A DNA stretch of 64,000 nucleotides from Eucalyptus grandis. Its lineage: Eukaryota > Streptophyta > Magnoliopsida > Myrtales > Myrtaceae. The stretch is from NCBI RefSeq assembly GCF_016545825.1, contig NC_052614.1:19982559-20046558 (forward strand). Direction: 5' to 3'. A program made the position numbers and the translations under genes. The notes under the pieces were generated by a model. It worked only from the letters and a program-made list of their open reading frames with translations. It ran no database searches and was not told the origin of the DNA. Shown piece by piece: positions 1-10,786 of this stretch (position 1 is its first letter; each line of letters begins with the position of its first letter).

Positions 1-584
1 TAAGGATGATCGGCTCCTAGACAATCCGGTTCTCATCCAGGAACTGAGAGTTGGATTAGTTAGACTGAATCTCCATTTCTCATAATTGGGAATCGGAACA
101 TCTTGTCCTAGAACTGGACTGGTAAATAGTAGTGGTTCCTCTCGCACATTTCTTTTTTACCCCATTCAAGACATTTTCACTACTCATATTCGCATTGATC
201 ACGATCACCCCATGGCGACGAAGTGGAGGGTGTTGCGATTAGGGTTTCCGACGGCACGCCTTCCCCTGCTCCTGCTCGGCCACCTCCTCCGGCCCCAGAG
301 CTTGGGAGCTCGCCAAGACAGCCGCCCTCCTCCTCGCGAGCTTGGTCAAACGATGAGTTGGCTGATGAATGGCGATTGGATTCCGCAAAATTTGGAAAGA
401 GAACAACAAACACGTCAAATATTGAGTGGATGAAGGCCAAATGTTTGGTAGGAGAATGGAAAGAAGCGAAAATGACTAAAATGAGGGAAAACGGCATTTC
501 CATAGGCGCAATTAACCCTCAGTCAACCGAATTTGGCTAGTCCGAGAGGAAGGTGTAGCCGAGAGTAAAGAAAATGGAGATTTA
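1..584. other. Intergenic, repeat fragments, no gene recognised
   Basis: The first 170 bases share phrases with 2680-2815 (for example 'ccaggaactgaga' and a nearby 'ggttcc'), so both are probably remnants of one dispersed repeat. Overlapping open frames of about 100 codons at 180-540 are rich in Pro, Arg and Ser because of local GC content. They match no family I know and lack a convincing promoter or splice context, so I call no gene here. Confidence 0.5.
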
Positions 585-1440
585 GGATGCGTTTGGTAAT
601 GATTCTGTTCTTGGGAGTAGATTCTGATAAGAAATGATTCATTTTAATCTGTTCACGGGAACATATTCTAAGCATTTTAAGCCGTTTGGTAACTGTCCAA
701 AATTTCGATCTTTGGAATAAAATTGTGTTTGGTATTGTGCTCATTGATTCTGTTTCAAATCAATTTCTTTTAATTTTTAAATAATTTTTTTCCTTTTTTT
801 CTTTTATTTTATTTTTCCTTTTTCTCCTATTCTTCTTCTTCTTTTTCTTGTGGCCAGTCGCCAGATCAACGACCGGCTAGACGAGGGCCGACGACCTCAC
901 CGGAGCGTCGGAGGCTCTTGGTGAGGTCGGCCTCACCGGGCGAGCCTCCGGGTTGAGCCTCGCCGAGGTTCGGTGTTGCGAGGCTTGGCCTTGCTGGTGG
1001 CCAAACTAGGGTCGTCGGGGCTGGGTGAGCCTCATTGGGGCTAGGCGGGCCTCGCCCAGCCCCGATAAGGCCCGCCTGGGCACCAATGAGGCTCGGCCTC
1101 GCCGGGTGGCTGGGCTTGCCTCCGCCGAGCTCATTTGGATTGACGGATGGCGACCGGCGGTGGTGGACAACGGCGAGCGGTGGTGGCGGCGGCGGATAGT
1201 GGCGTGTGATGGTGGATGGCGGTCACGGGATGGCAGAAGGGAAGAAGAAGAAGAGTTGGTTTTGATTCTCAATTTGTTCCTGGAACAAGAATCAACTTTT
1301 TTTTTTTTTTTATTCTTGATTCCACTTCAAATCTATTCCCGGGAAAAAAGAATTTTACCAAACGCGATTCTATTCTAAAACTACTATCGGGAACAAAAAA
1401 TTAGAATCGGGTATTGTTTGGCATGTTACCAAACAACCCC
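585..1440. mobile_element. PIF/Harbinger-like MITE A with GC-rich core
   Basis: The element starts GGATGCGTTTGGTAA and ends TTACCAAACAACCCC, imperfect terminal inverted repeats. It is flanked on both sides by TTA (582-584 and 1441-1443), matching the 3-bp TWA target duplication of PIF/Harbinger elements. The arms are AT-rich and the centre (850-1220) is strongly GC-rich, built from words such as GCCTCGCC and GAGGCTCG. No transposase is present, so it is non-autonomous. A diverged relative lies near 25385-26200. Confidence 0.75.
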
Positions 1441-1443
1441 TTA

Positions 1444-2430
1444 GGATGTGTTTGGTAGTTATTCTATTCCCAAAAATAGTTTTTGCTTAAAAATAATTAA
1501 TTTTTATTTTGTTCCCAAGAACAATTTTTGAGTTTTTAAAGACGCTTGGTAATTGCTCCAAATTTTTATTCCCAAAATAGAAATGTGCTTGATAGGAACT
1601 TAATTTTTTTTAGTTTATTTTAATTTTTTAAAATTTTATTATATTTTCATATTTTTCTCTTTTTTTTCTTTTTTTTTTTTTTTTTTCCTTTTCTCTTCTT
1701 CTTCCTCCTCCTTTGTGGTCGATTGCCACCCATAGTGATGGTCGGCAATTAGCTTAGCAATGATGAGCTCGCTGAAGCCTCACCACATTAGGGCAAGGTT
1801 TGACAAGCTTGCTAGAGGCTCGCCTAGCTACCGCGAGTCTTAATCTTGTAGATTTGGGCAAGGTTGAGCCTCGCCGATGGCCAAGCGAGAGTAGGTATGA
1901 GGCCGGTCTCGCCTTGGCTAGGTGAGGTCAACCTTGCCCAAATTTGGCGAGGCTAAGCTCGCCCAACCATCGACGAGGCTTAGCCTCGTCGGAGCCATTG
2001 CCAAGGAACACTGACCTAGAGGTGGCTCGGCAAGGTTGAGCCTCCCGGTGGTTGATCAAGCTCAGGCTTGCTAGATTTGGGCAAGGTCGAACTCGCCTAG
2101 CCAACCTTGCTGAGGGCTAATGACACTCCAACGAGGCTGTTGGCCCTCGTTTGGCTAGCAACAGGTCGAAAGGAAGAAGAAAGAAAAGAAGAAAAGGAAA
2201 GAGAATAGAAGAGGAGAAAAGAAATAGACTTAATTCTAAGAATTGTTCTGAAAAAAAAACAATTTTTTTTTTGTTAATTTATTGATTTTGTTTCAAATAT
2301 ATTCTCAGGAATAAAAAAATCGATTTTGTTCTTAAGAATAAAATCTTTACCAAATGGATTTCTATTTTTTTTTTTTTTTGAGAAACAAAAGAATAGGATT
2401 AGTTGATATCGAAGTTTACCAAACAGGCTC
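1444..2430. mobile_element. PIF/Harbinger-like MITE B, adjoining MITE A
   Basis: It begins GGATGTGTTTGGTAG and ends TTTACCAAACAGGCTC. TTA lies at 1441-1443 and at 2431-2433, so one copy of TTA is shared with element A and the two sit exactly end to end. The layout is the same: AT-rich arms with poly-T runs, and a GC-richer centre (1720-2160) full of words such as GGCGAGG and TGAGCCTCGCC. There is no coding capacity. The assignment to Harbinger rests on the terminal motif and the 3-bp TTA duplication. Confidence 0.72.
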
Positions 2431-2433
2431 TTA

Positions 2434-3467
2434 GTGACTACAAATCACGCCAAAAATGAGGGAGCTAAAATCCTAGAATTTGAGTGCACGAAGGGAGATT
2501 TTTGCACAATAATAAAAAAATAAAAATCCTATTAATCAAAGGAGACTTCAAGGGTTAAAACTTTCCATGAGAGAGAGGTCAACATGATAACAATGTCTTC
2601 TATGAGTAACATGATGATCACTCCTCACATTCTCATCACCACCTTCATTAAGAAATGAAAAAATAAAATAAAAAATAATTATTAGTCTGATTCCGGATGG
2701 ACGGTTCCATCCCAGGAACTGAGAACTTGATTGAAATTCACTCGTTTTGATTTTATAAAGCTAAGAACCAAACTGAACCCAAAACTGTCCAATTTGGGTG
2801 GTTCCTTTTGCTTACCCCTAGCCTCAATTGATATTGGCAATTTTGGAATTCAAACCTATTGCAAGAATACATATTTAGTCATAAATCGTTGAAGTAGTAG
2901 TGTGCCATGTAAAACATTCGATAATGATTGGATCGCCACATTAGTGATTTCTGGCGAAAATTAGTTAGAATGACTACATTAGAATTTCGAGCAAAGTTCT
3001 AGAATTAAATTGATAAAATTGAAAATTTTATAGTTGAAATGACATTCGCACAATAAATTCAAGACTCATTGGGTGATTCTCTCAAGATTTTACAATCTTC
3101 GAAAAGCATCTTCAACATATCTTCCTAGACACATGGTTGTCATCGATATTTCCCTAATTTCCGCACCTGCGACTTCATATTACATAAGAAAACCCTACGA
3201 GCAACACAAAAACATCTTTAGGAAGCAAACCTTAACATTTCACTTCTCTCTCTCTACTCCCTAAACTATCGAGCCCCATTACCACAGCTGCCATCGCATC
3301 CTCCTTGGATGTCGCTACCACCAAACCACCGTCGTGCCTCCAAATTTGAGCTATCACCATCAGTGTCACTGTTTGCAAGTCTTCGGCCAAAGTTTGTCCA
3401 GCTTCCGTGCTTGTGTGCATGTGTGATTGTCCATGACAATACCATTCTCATGTTGGCTCAGCTGTCA
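2434..3467. other. Intergenic, dispersed repeat remnants, no gene recognised
   Basis: 2680-2815 shares phrases with 1-170. 2900-3060 shares phrases such as 'gatcgccacatta' with 5790-5960. Short open frames at 3073-3550 overlap on both strands and resemble no family I know. I see no gene. Confidence 0.5.
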
Positions 3468-3476
3468 TTAGCAAAG

Positions 3477-4603
3477 TGGGAAAATTACCAAAACATTCAT
3501 AATCATATTATAACTTTTCCAATTCAAGTCCTAAACTTTTGTTTTTGACCAATTTAGTCCTAAAATTTTTGCAATTGTACCAATTCAATCCATCCGGTGA
3601 TCGGCTAACACTAATATGGACAATTTTTTAATAATATTTTATATTATTTGATTTTTTTTTAATTTCTTTTTCTTCTTCTTCCTCCTCCCTCCTTCCTCTA
3701 TTGGCCGACTAGAGGTGAGCGCCCGTGAGGTTAGCCTCGCCCAACGACAATGAGACCACCCTCACCATGGCTAGGTAAGGCCCTACTTACCTCTAGCTTG
3801 GGCGAGCCTCGCCGACCATGGTCAAGTTGCGGCCTCGCTAGATTTGGCAAGTCGAGCATTGCCATTGCCACATGAGGTTACGGCCACGCTAGATTAGGTG
3901 AGGGCTACTAGTGGCTGGGCAAGGCTTACCCTCGCTAGCCATGGCTTGTTGCGACGATCCAGCGAGGGCTGCCAATGGCAGGTCGCAACGATCCGACTAG
4001 GATGAGCCTCATTCAGCCACTAGCAGCCCTCGCCAAATTTGGCAAGGCTGCAACCATGTGCGGCCATGGCAATGCCTTGATTGGCCAGATCTAGCAAGGC
4101 TCGGCTTCGCCCAGCCATGGCGAGGTCACGACTTGCCCATGGCCGACAAGGCTCACCTAGGTTAGAGGCAGGCGGGGCCTTGCCCAGCCATGGCAAGGGT
4201 GGCTTCGCTGTCGCTAGGAGAGGCTTGCCCATGTTGCTCGCCCTCACCAATGGCTGACAGGGGCAAACTTTGCCATTGGTTGGTGAGGCTGGCCTCATCT
4301 GTGCTTGCCTTTGGCCGGCCAACTAGAGGAAGGAATGAAGGAGGAAAAAGAAAAAGAAAAGAAAAGGAAAAGGAAAAGGAAAAATAATAAAGAAAGAGGA
4401 ATAAAATTTCAAAAAAAGATTGAAATATTATTAAAAAAATTGTCCATGTTAGCATTGGTTGGCATCCACATCAACACCAGCTAGCCAAAATTGACCAAAT
4501 TGATTGAATTAACACAATTATAAAATGTTTAGGACTAAATTGGGTAGAAAAAAGGTTTAGGACTAAATTGGAAAAATTGCGATGGATTGAGGACTATTTT
4601 CCT
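3477..4603. mobile_element. Mutator-like MITE with long inverted repeats and 9-bp target duplication
   Basis: TTAGCAAAG occurs at 3468-3476 and again at 4604-4612, a perfect 9-bp duplication as made by Mutator-like transposases. Between the copies are long imperfect inverted repeats of roughly 180-200 bp: the left arm contains 'atggacaattttttaataat' and the right arm carries its reverse complement. Both arms carry 'caatttagtcctaaa' or its complement. The centre (3700-4320) is GC-rich with the same GCCTCGCC-type words as MITEs A and B. No transposase is encoded. Confidence 0.8.
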
Positions 4604-4798
4604 TTAGCAAAGCTAGGCCTACAACAACCCCCGTACCTTTTATAAACTAGTAGTGAAGCCAAGATCAAATGGATGATTACAAATTATGTAAATTACTCTT
4701 CATAAACAAGACTCTTTAGACACGGATGTTGTATATATATATTATGCACACATCCTAGATGACTTGAAAATTGTAAAATAAAATGTATTGAATATGCT

Positions 4799-5640
4799 GG
4801 GCCCATTTGGTTTGGCTTTGGGGAAATGCCATTGGGAGAATGCAAATACCTTTGAGGTAAAATGGTTTTTCGAAATACTAGACTGTTTGATAAACTATAA
4901 CTGAAAAGTGCTTTAGGGAAATGTAAAACTGTTTGGTAAACATATATTTAAAAAGTCTTTTAGTGTGACCAAATTAAATTTTTTAGTTTTAGTATTTTTA
5001 AAATTTTAAAAAAGAAACAATGACTATATAACCTTTTACATTTTCATGTTAAGAGTAATGTAAAAGATATATATTAGTAAATTTATTTAAAAATTATACG
5101 AAAAGAATTTGATTATAGATTATATGCAAAGTTCAACTTTTGGCCTAGGGTTCTTTTAGGTTTGTTTTCAACTTTGAATAATTTTAATTTAACTAATTTT
5201 AATTTAACTATTGTAGTATTAATCATCTTGGTTAATTAATGATCATTCTAGTGTATTGATAAAAAGTTGGGTTATTGATTGTCAAAAAATAAAAATGATA
5301 AAAAAAGGTGAACCCAACATTTGCAAAGGGTTTTTATTATTTTTAAAAAAAATAAAAATAAAATCCAATGAAACTTTGTCGCCGATCAATGGCGATTGGG
5401 GTGTGGAGAAGATTATCGGTTTAAAAAAAAAAGAAGTCAACGGATAAATAGTAGAAGTGGACTTGTATTTCCAAAATGCCGAAAGCCCAAAACAAGTCCC
5501 CACTTGCTTTGAGCTTTCAGCATTTCAAAGGCCATCATTTAGCCAAATACACCTCCAAATGCTGAATCAAACACCTAAATTTTTTTACAATGGGCTTTCG
5601 GGGCTGAAAGCTCCTTGAGAATGCTGAACCAAACGGGGCC
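4799..5640. mobile_element. Inverted-repeat element, GGGCCCATTTGG...CCAAACGGGGCC
   Basis: The left end reads GGGCCCATTTGGTTTGG and the reverse complement of the right end reads GGCCCCGTTTGGTTCAG. Subterminal sequence is also inverted ('ggggaaatgcc' against fragments around 5500-5630). The interior is AT-rich and non-coding. I could not find a clear target duplication, so the superfamily is uncertain (hAT- or Harbinger-like). Confidence 0.6.
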
Positions 5641-5641
5641 A

Positions 5642-6600
5642 GATTATCTTCATGTCATACACTTCAAAGTGAAAATCACCAAAAACTTTTAAATCTATTA
5701 CGTTTGTTCTAGTTTAGTCCTCAATATTTTAATTTGGTTAATTTAGTCCTTTTGATCATTTTCTAAAATTGGCTGAAAGGATGGCCAGCATTAACTAGAT
5801 CGCCACATTAATGATTTCTAGTTAAAATTTACCAAAATGACTAAATTAGCAAATTATCAAAAGTTTTAGGACTAAATTGGTACAAGTAAAAGGTCTACGA
5901 TTAAATTAGTAAATTGTCAAAATGTTTAGAAATAAATTGATTAAATTGAAAGGTTTAGGATGAATTGACATAAATGCAATATATTTAAGATTTTTTTTGA
6001 TAATTTTTCCTTCTTCATATGTGTTTCAAATAGCACGGTAATACTAGTAACTAGGATATCGAATGGAATTAAGTGTTTTCTTGAAGTCATGCGGATCATT
6101 CTCTCCTAAAAGCAATGTTTCCTAATCATGATTTCTAAGATTAGGATTTTTAGCTCAAATATGACTTTATGACATAGCTAGAGCTTTTGAAACAAAAGGG
6201 TCTTTCTTTATAAAGCAAGATTGAATAATTGCAACGCGAAACACGCGACGGTTTGCAACATTAATCGTCGCCTTAAATCTGCATTTAGGCGATTGTGTTT
6301 TTCCCTCTTCTTCCCACAAGGAATAGGCTTTCCATCAAATGGAAGGGGAAGGATAGATTTTGCTTTTCCTTTAAAGGGAAATGTCTCACACACACACACA
6401 CACACAAAAAGAAAGGAAAAGAAAAGGGGTAACCCAAGAGTGATTAAAGAGAGAAGAAGAGGAGTGGGTCCTTCTCTCACTTCCACATTCTCAAGAAAGA
6501 AATTGGAGATTTTGGCAAATAGCGTGATCCATGCATGCACGAGTGTCTCTTCTCACTTTTCCTCGGTGTCCCTTTCAGTTCCCACCCACACACCCTCTCT
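5642..6600 (+). other. MYB upstream region with dispersed-repeat remnants
   Basis: 5690-5990 carries the 'tttagtcctcaa', 'gatcgccacatta' and 'aggactaaattgg' phrases seen in the repeats around 2900 and 3540. From about 6200 the sequence is richer in GC and contains a (CA)n run at 6390-6407. This stretch precedes the TATA box of the MYB gene and probably holds its promoter. No specific operator could be identified. Confidence 0.45.
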
Positions 6601-6603
6601 TTC

Positions 6604-6610
6604 TATAAAA
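6604..6610 (+). promoter_or_regulatory. Candidate TATA box of the MYB gene
   Basis: TATAAAA lies 74 bases upstream of the MYB start codon, in a CT-rich context that becomes a GA-rich leader (6655-6683). The spacing allows a transcription start around 6635 and a short 5' leader. Only motif and position support it. Confidence 0.55.
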
Positions 6611-6683
6611 TCCTTACACATTTTACCTCTTTTCTATCAGCACACTTCTTTCCGCGAGAGAGAGACAGAGAGAGGCAGAGAGA

Positions 6684-7598
6684 ATGAAGGCAAGAAAGAT
6701 CAAGAAAGGCTTGTGGAAACCAGAAGAGGATATGATACTGAAACAGTACGTCGAGACTCATGGCGAAGGCAACTGGGCAGTCGTCTCTCAAAGATCCGGT
6801 AATGTTATAATCCGATTATAGTTATTCGTTAGTTCTCATTACTTGAAAAGTTTGTATATAACTTAGACTTCGGACGGCTTAGGGAATCGGCCTTGAGACT
6901 CACTGCATCTCTCTCGACTCAGGTTTGAAGAGGGGAGGCAAGAGTTGCAGATTGAGATGGAAGAATTACTTGAGACCCAACATCAAACGAGGCGGAATGT
7001 CCCCGGAAGAAGAAGATCTCATCATCCGGATGCATAAGCTTCTCGGCAATCGGTAAGTAACGACCATTGTTTTGTTTAACCTTCCTGTGTGTCTTGAATC
7101 CAAAAGAAAAAGGAAAGAAGAGGGAATTTTTTCTAGACTTGTTTAGAGCTTGAGAAGTTCGTTGCTACTTCCGTTGTGATGAAGATGGTCACTAATTGCC
7201 GGGCGGCTTCCCGGTCGGACGGACAACGAAGTGAAGAACTATTGGAACACCCATTTGAACAAGAGACACTTGTCGCGCAAAAGGAATAGCATTGCCTCAA
7301 ATGGACGCCACAAGGACGAGAACATCTGCGCCACCTTGGCCACCGAGACAGCCCGGAAGTACCAGCTCCACCGTCCATGACTCCTCCACCAGTAATTCAC
7401 AATGGAAGCAATGACCTCGACGCAAAAGAAGCGATGATGACGGGAAGGAAAGAAGACAGGCTAGAAGATGGAGAAAGATTTGTGTACGGCTGTGACATGG
7501 GATCGCCGCTGTCCATGCCCACCAGCAATTATTCTGCGTCGGTTGTCTTTGACGACGAGCTGCTTGTGCCCTGGCTGGATTCCTTTGTTTTTGTCTGA
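6684..7598 (+). CDS. MYB82: R2R3-MYB transcription factor, MYB82-like, frame broken in exon 3
   Basis: Three exons: 6684-6798, 6923-7052 and 7185 onward, with GT-AG introns at the two positions usual for R2R3-MYBs. The R2 repeat has W11, W31 and W51; R3 has W83 and W102, with M64 in place of the first tryptophan. The bHLH-binding signature D70-L-x2-R-x3-L-x6-L-x3-R89 is complete, implying a bHLH partner. '[12 protein letters not shown]' and '[20 protein letters not shown]' match Arabidopsis MYB82 as I know it, a trichome-related regulator. The MYB frame ends at a TGA at 7378-7380, giving 146 aa. Another frame, open from 7290 to 7598, encodes a MYB82-like tail (CDMGSPL ... [15 protein letters not shown]). 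So the C-terminus is out of frame: a real 1-bp lesion, an assembly error or an unseen splice. DNA-binding identity is secure; functional status is not. Confidence 0.85.
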
Positions 7599-7600
7599 AG

Positions 7601-7856
7601 GCATTTGGATCGCAAAAGATATGAAGGGATCCAGGCGTGATGTGCTACTCGTGCTGTTGTTCAACGGCGCATCATGAACCACTGGACTAGACTTATTAGA
7701 GCTGTGGCCCCCAAGGACTGAAGCGTGAGCTTCATTTTAGCAAACAGAGCAGCGCTTTTTCCGCAGGCCCCATTGCAAGGACGTTCTTTCTCTGTTATGA
7801 TTGGACTTATTAATGCAGCTTTTGCATATGCAATATTTTCCACCACCGTCTGCAGA

Positions 7857-7903
<47 letters not shown>

Positions 7904-9123
7904 TGTGAACGACAAACTTAACAAAAGCGGGAAAAAATATGGACTTGCAGATCAAATCATAGTCTTGGAAGCTTAATTCTCTTGATTCAAACATGGCCAG
8001 TTTTATGGCACACCGAGTGCAGCTCAGAACATCACGATGCGTTGTGGCAATTTAGTAACGATTTGTCGAATACGAAAGAGTCATAGAAAAGAAAAATATG
8101 GGATCCATATGCTATCTTGCCTTAGAGATTCCCGACAAACGCGGGATGCGGTCATACTTAGGCCTACACTAGCCACACTCGGTTATCCACAAACGAGAGG
8201 ACCAACGCCTAGGCAACATCTCCATTTTCAGCCCGTTTGAAGACAAAACGACAGCAAGCGTATCCTTTCATTTGGATATCCGGAAGGTCCAACCTTGATG
8301 GTAGAAGACCGTTGCCACCATAACATGCACCCTTTCATCACTAATACGGTAAAATGAAGAACTCTAAAACGTATACCGAGATCACTGTAGACCGTGTTTT
8401 TTTGAACAAAGACTGTAGACCGTGTTAACAAAGACCGGCTTAGCGCCACTTCTTATGTCTAGTTCTGGCTCCCATCGGATCCAAACCTCCTTACCGAGTG
8501 TATATAAACTAGGAACATGCACCTATGGAGATTCTCTTCAAAATCATTGCAAGAAAAGCCACGCATATGCAGGTCCATACACTTATAATATCTGTCTGAC
8601 AGAAGCAAGAGAACTTCCCACTCACCAGGACGGAGTCCAAATTCTTTTAAGTACCACAATATGCTAAAGCCCTAATAACCTTCGAAATGTGCAGGCTTAA
8701 GGTCCCAACGAGAGGCTTTACCGAGTCGACATTTCATCAAGTAACATTCCGACCAAATCGAAAAGGAAGGTTTTACCAGCACGGAAGTAAGTGCTCTCCC
8801 ACCCGACTTGAAAACAAGTCCCTTCTAGAGCAAGGACTGCTCTGAGATGATTATGCGCAGACGGAATTGCTCATGATAAAAGCAGGTTGAGTTCGTGCTC
8901 GTATCATCTAAAACTCGTAGTCAGGCTCAGAGATGATTATGCATTTACACTTTTAGCTCGCTACTGACAAGGAAAGCTGAAAGAGTGAATTGCTATTCCA
9001 CTTTATACAATCTGCTATTTTTGTACACGCTTCAACAATTAAATTGCGTAGCTAAAGGAAACATGTCCCTTCAAAATACGAGAATGCAAATCTAATTGGT
9101 ATTCGACAAAGGCAGCATAGCAT
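7601..9123. other. Region between the convergent MYB and Rab-GAP genes
   Basis: It holds the probable 3' flanks of both genes, which converge here. A (CT)n microsatellite lies at 7860-7898. The small open frames on either strand (8037-8670) resemble no family I know and lack splice or promoter context. No RNA gene was recognised. Confidence 0.5.
7860..7898. repeat. (CT)n microsatellite, about 19 units
   Basis: This is a perfect CT dinucleotide run about 260 bases downstream of the last MYB-like stop codon, probably outside or near the end of the MYB 3' UTR. It creates spurious Ser-Leu and Arg-Glu open frames on both strands. Confidence 0.95.
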
Positions 9124-10443
9124 CTACAAGACGTCATCTTGCTGAGGGTATAGTAAGCTACTTTCAATAGGCAAGGAAGGTGGAGTTCCAGGTGGGATGC
9201 AAGCAGCACCGTTCTCACCTGCACATATGCACAATGCCTCTGCATCCCTAAGGATTGTATTGAGATCAATGAGGCCACTCAACTCGTTGATGAACTTCAA
9301 GAGCGTATCAAAGTCCATCTGCTCGCCCATTATCTTTTTGCGGTACCGCTTCAAGATTGAGACGCAAACATACAGGTGTAAATGCTCTGACAGGTGGTGC
9401 GTCCAAAAAACCTCCCATAGGCTCATTACCTTTTCATACTCGAATTCCCTGAAAGTGCAAAAAGTAATCAGGAGGAAAGAGAGGAAAGCAGGTACCAAAG
9501 AAATAAATAGATCAGCATATTTGGTTCCCCAACTAGTGGAATAACAAACATTTTCAGTTGTGCAATATGATTACCAAGACAGCAATCAAAAGTTATAAAA
9601 CTGACACAAATGATTCTATCAATAAGCATATAGAAACAGAAATGCACTGATAAAACCAATGGATGATGAAAAATCTTGGAATCTCCTTCCCCCCAAAACC
9701 CAAAACAAAAAAAAGAGAGAGAGAGAGAGCAAAAAGTAGGTCCCAGAATTTTGTAAGTCCAGTCTTTATTGATCAAAGATTAAGAAAGGGACAACACAAA
9801 CCACCATTTCTCAGTCAAGAGACAAATAGTGACATTTGAAAGTATCTAAAAGAAGGGGAAAAAACTGAAACACACACTAGCAGAGACATTGCTTGAAGGA
9901 TGAAGATAGAGGGATCATAATTTAGCCAACACTCAAGCTGTCAATAGAATAAACAAGTTTCTTGGTTTAGATATTTACCTCTTGAACTGTATCAGAAGCC
10001 AGCGGAAGCAAAAGAAATAATTCAAGCAATCATTCTGCTTAAAATAGTTGTGCAGTGGAAGGTCCAACAACTCCACCAGCTGCAATAATTACAGCATGAT
10101 TATCAGTCTCCAAGTTTCACATATGTCATCCAAAAGCAAAATTTACGAGAGTAATACTTGAGACACCACATTGTCCATTCTTTATGTTTTACAAAAACTA
10201 AGCATCACCGATATATACAAACAGCAAGCAGAATAAAATTTCAATGTTGTAGTCCCTATTTTACAAGAAGCAATGCTCAGTATCAGACTTCTTCTTGAAA
10301 GGGAGATGATTAGTGATGTATTGATGGGCACCAGTCCTAGATTATGGTTAAATTCAGGAACCAAACTAATTTACATATAAAATATGACTATTCTGTATAT
10401 ATTATCAGATAAAAGCTTAAATCATCATCGATAACTGTTAATT

Positions 10444-10480
<37 letters not shown>

Positions 10481-10748
10481 TGCTTAATGCAAAAAGTTGA
10501 GAGTGCATGCCATTTTGATCTCGATTAAAATTGGGTCCAAGTCGTTCCATCAGAGCAACAAAACACCAAAAAGATTCTGATTCGTCCTCCATAACGTACA
10601 ATATGGGAGAAAGAAGATCACTCATACCCTGCATTTTCAGAGGACAAACAATTTGTATTGAAACAGGCAAATGTCATAAACAATCGATGTGGTGAACAGG
10701 GGATTTAAAAGCTTCATTAAATCTCAACTCTAGCCTGGATTGTTTAGT

Positions 10749-10786
<38 letters not shown>

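Noticed and set aside
4799..5640. Exact target duplication for this inverted-repeat element
   Set aside because: No direct repeat of 2, 3, 8 or 9 bases could be matched at the two ends, so I left the superfamily open.
6221..6802. 193-codon plus-strand open frame overlapping the MYB first exon
   Set aside because: It reads through the promoter, TATA box and leader in another frame, and the part over exon 1 has no MYB similarity. It is a shadow frame.
10751..10785. Processed pseudogene or SINE tail
   Set aside because: Only the poly(A) run is visible; no retroposed body or target duplication could be recognised beside it.
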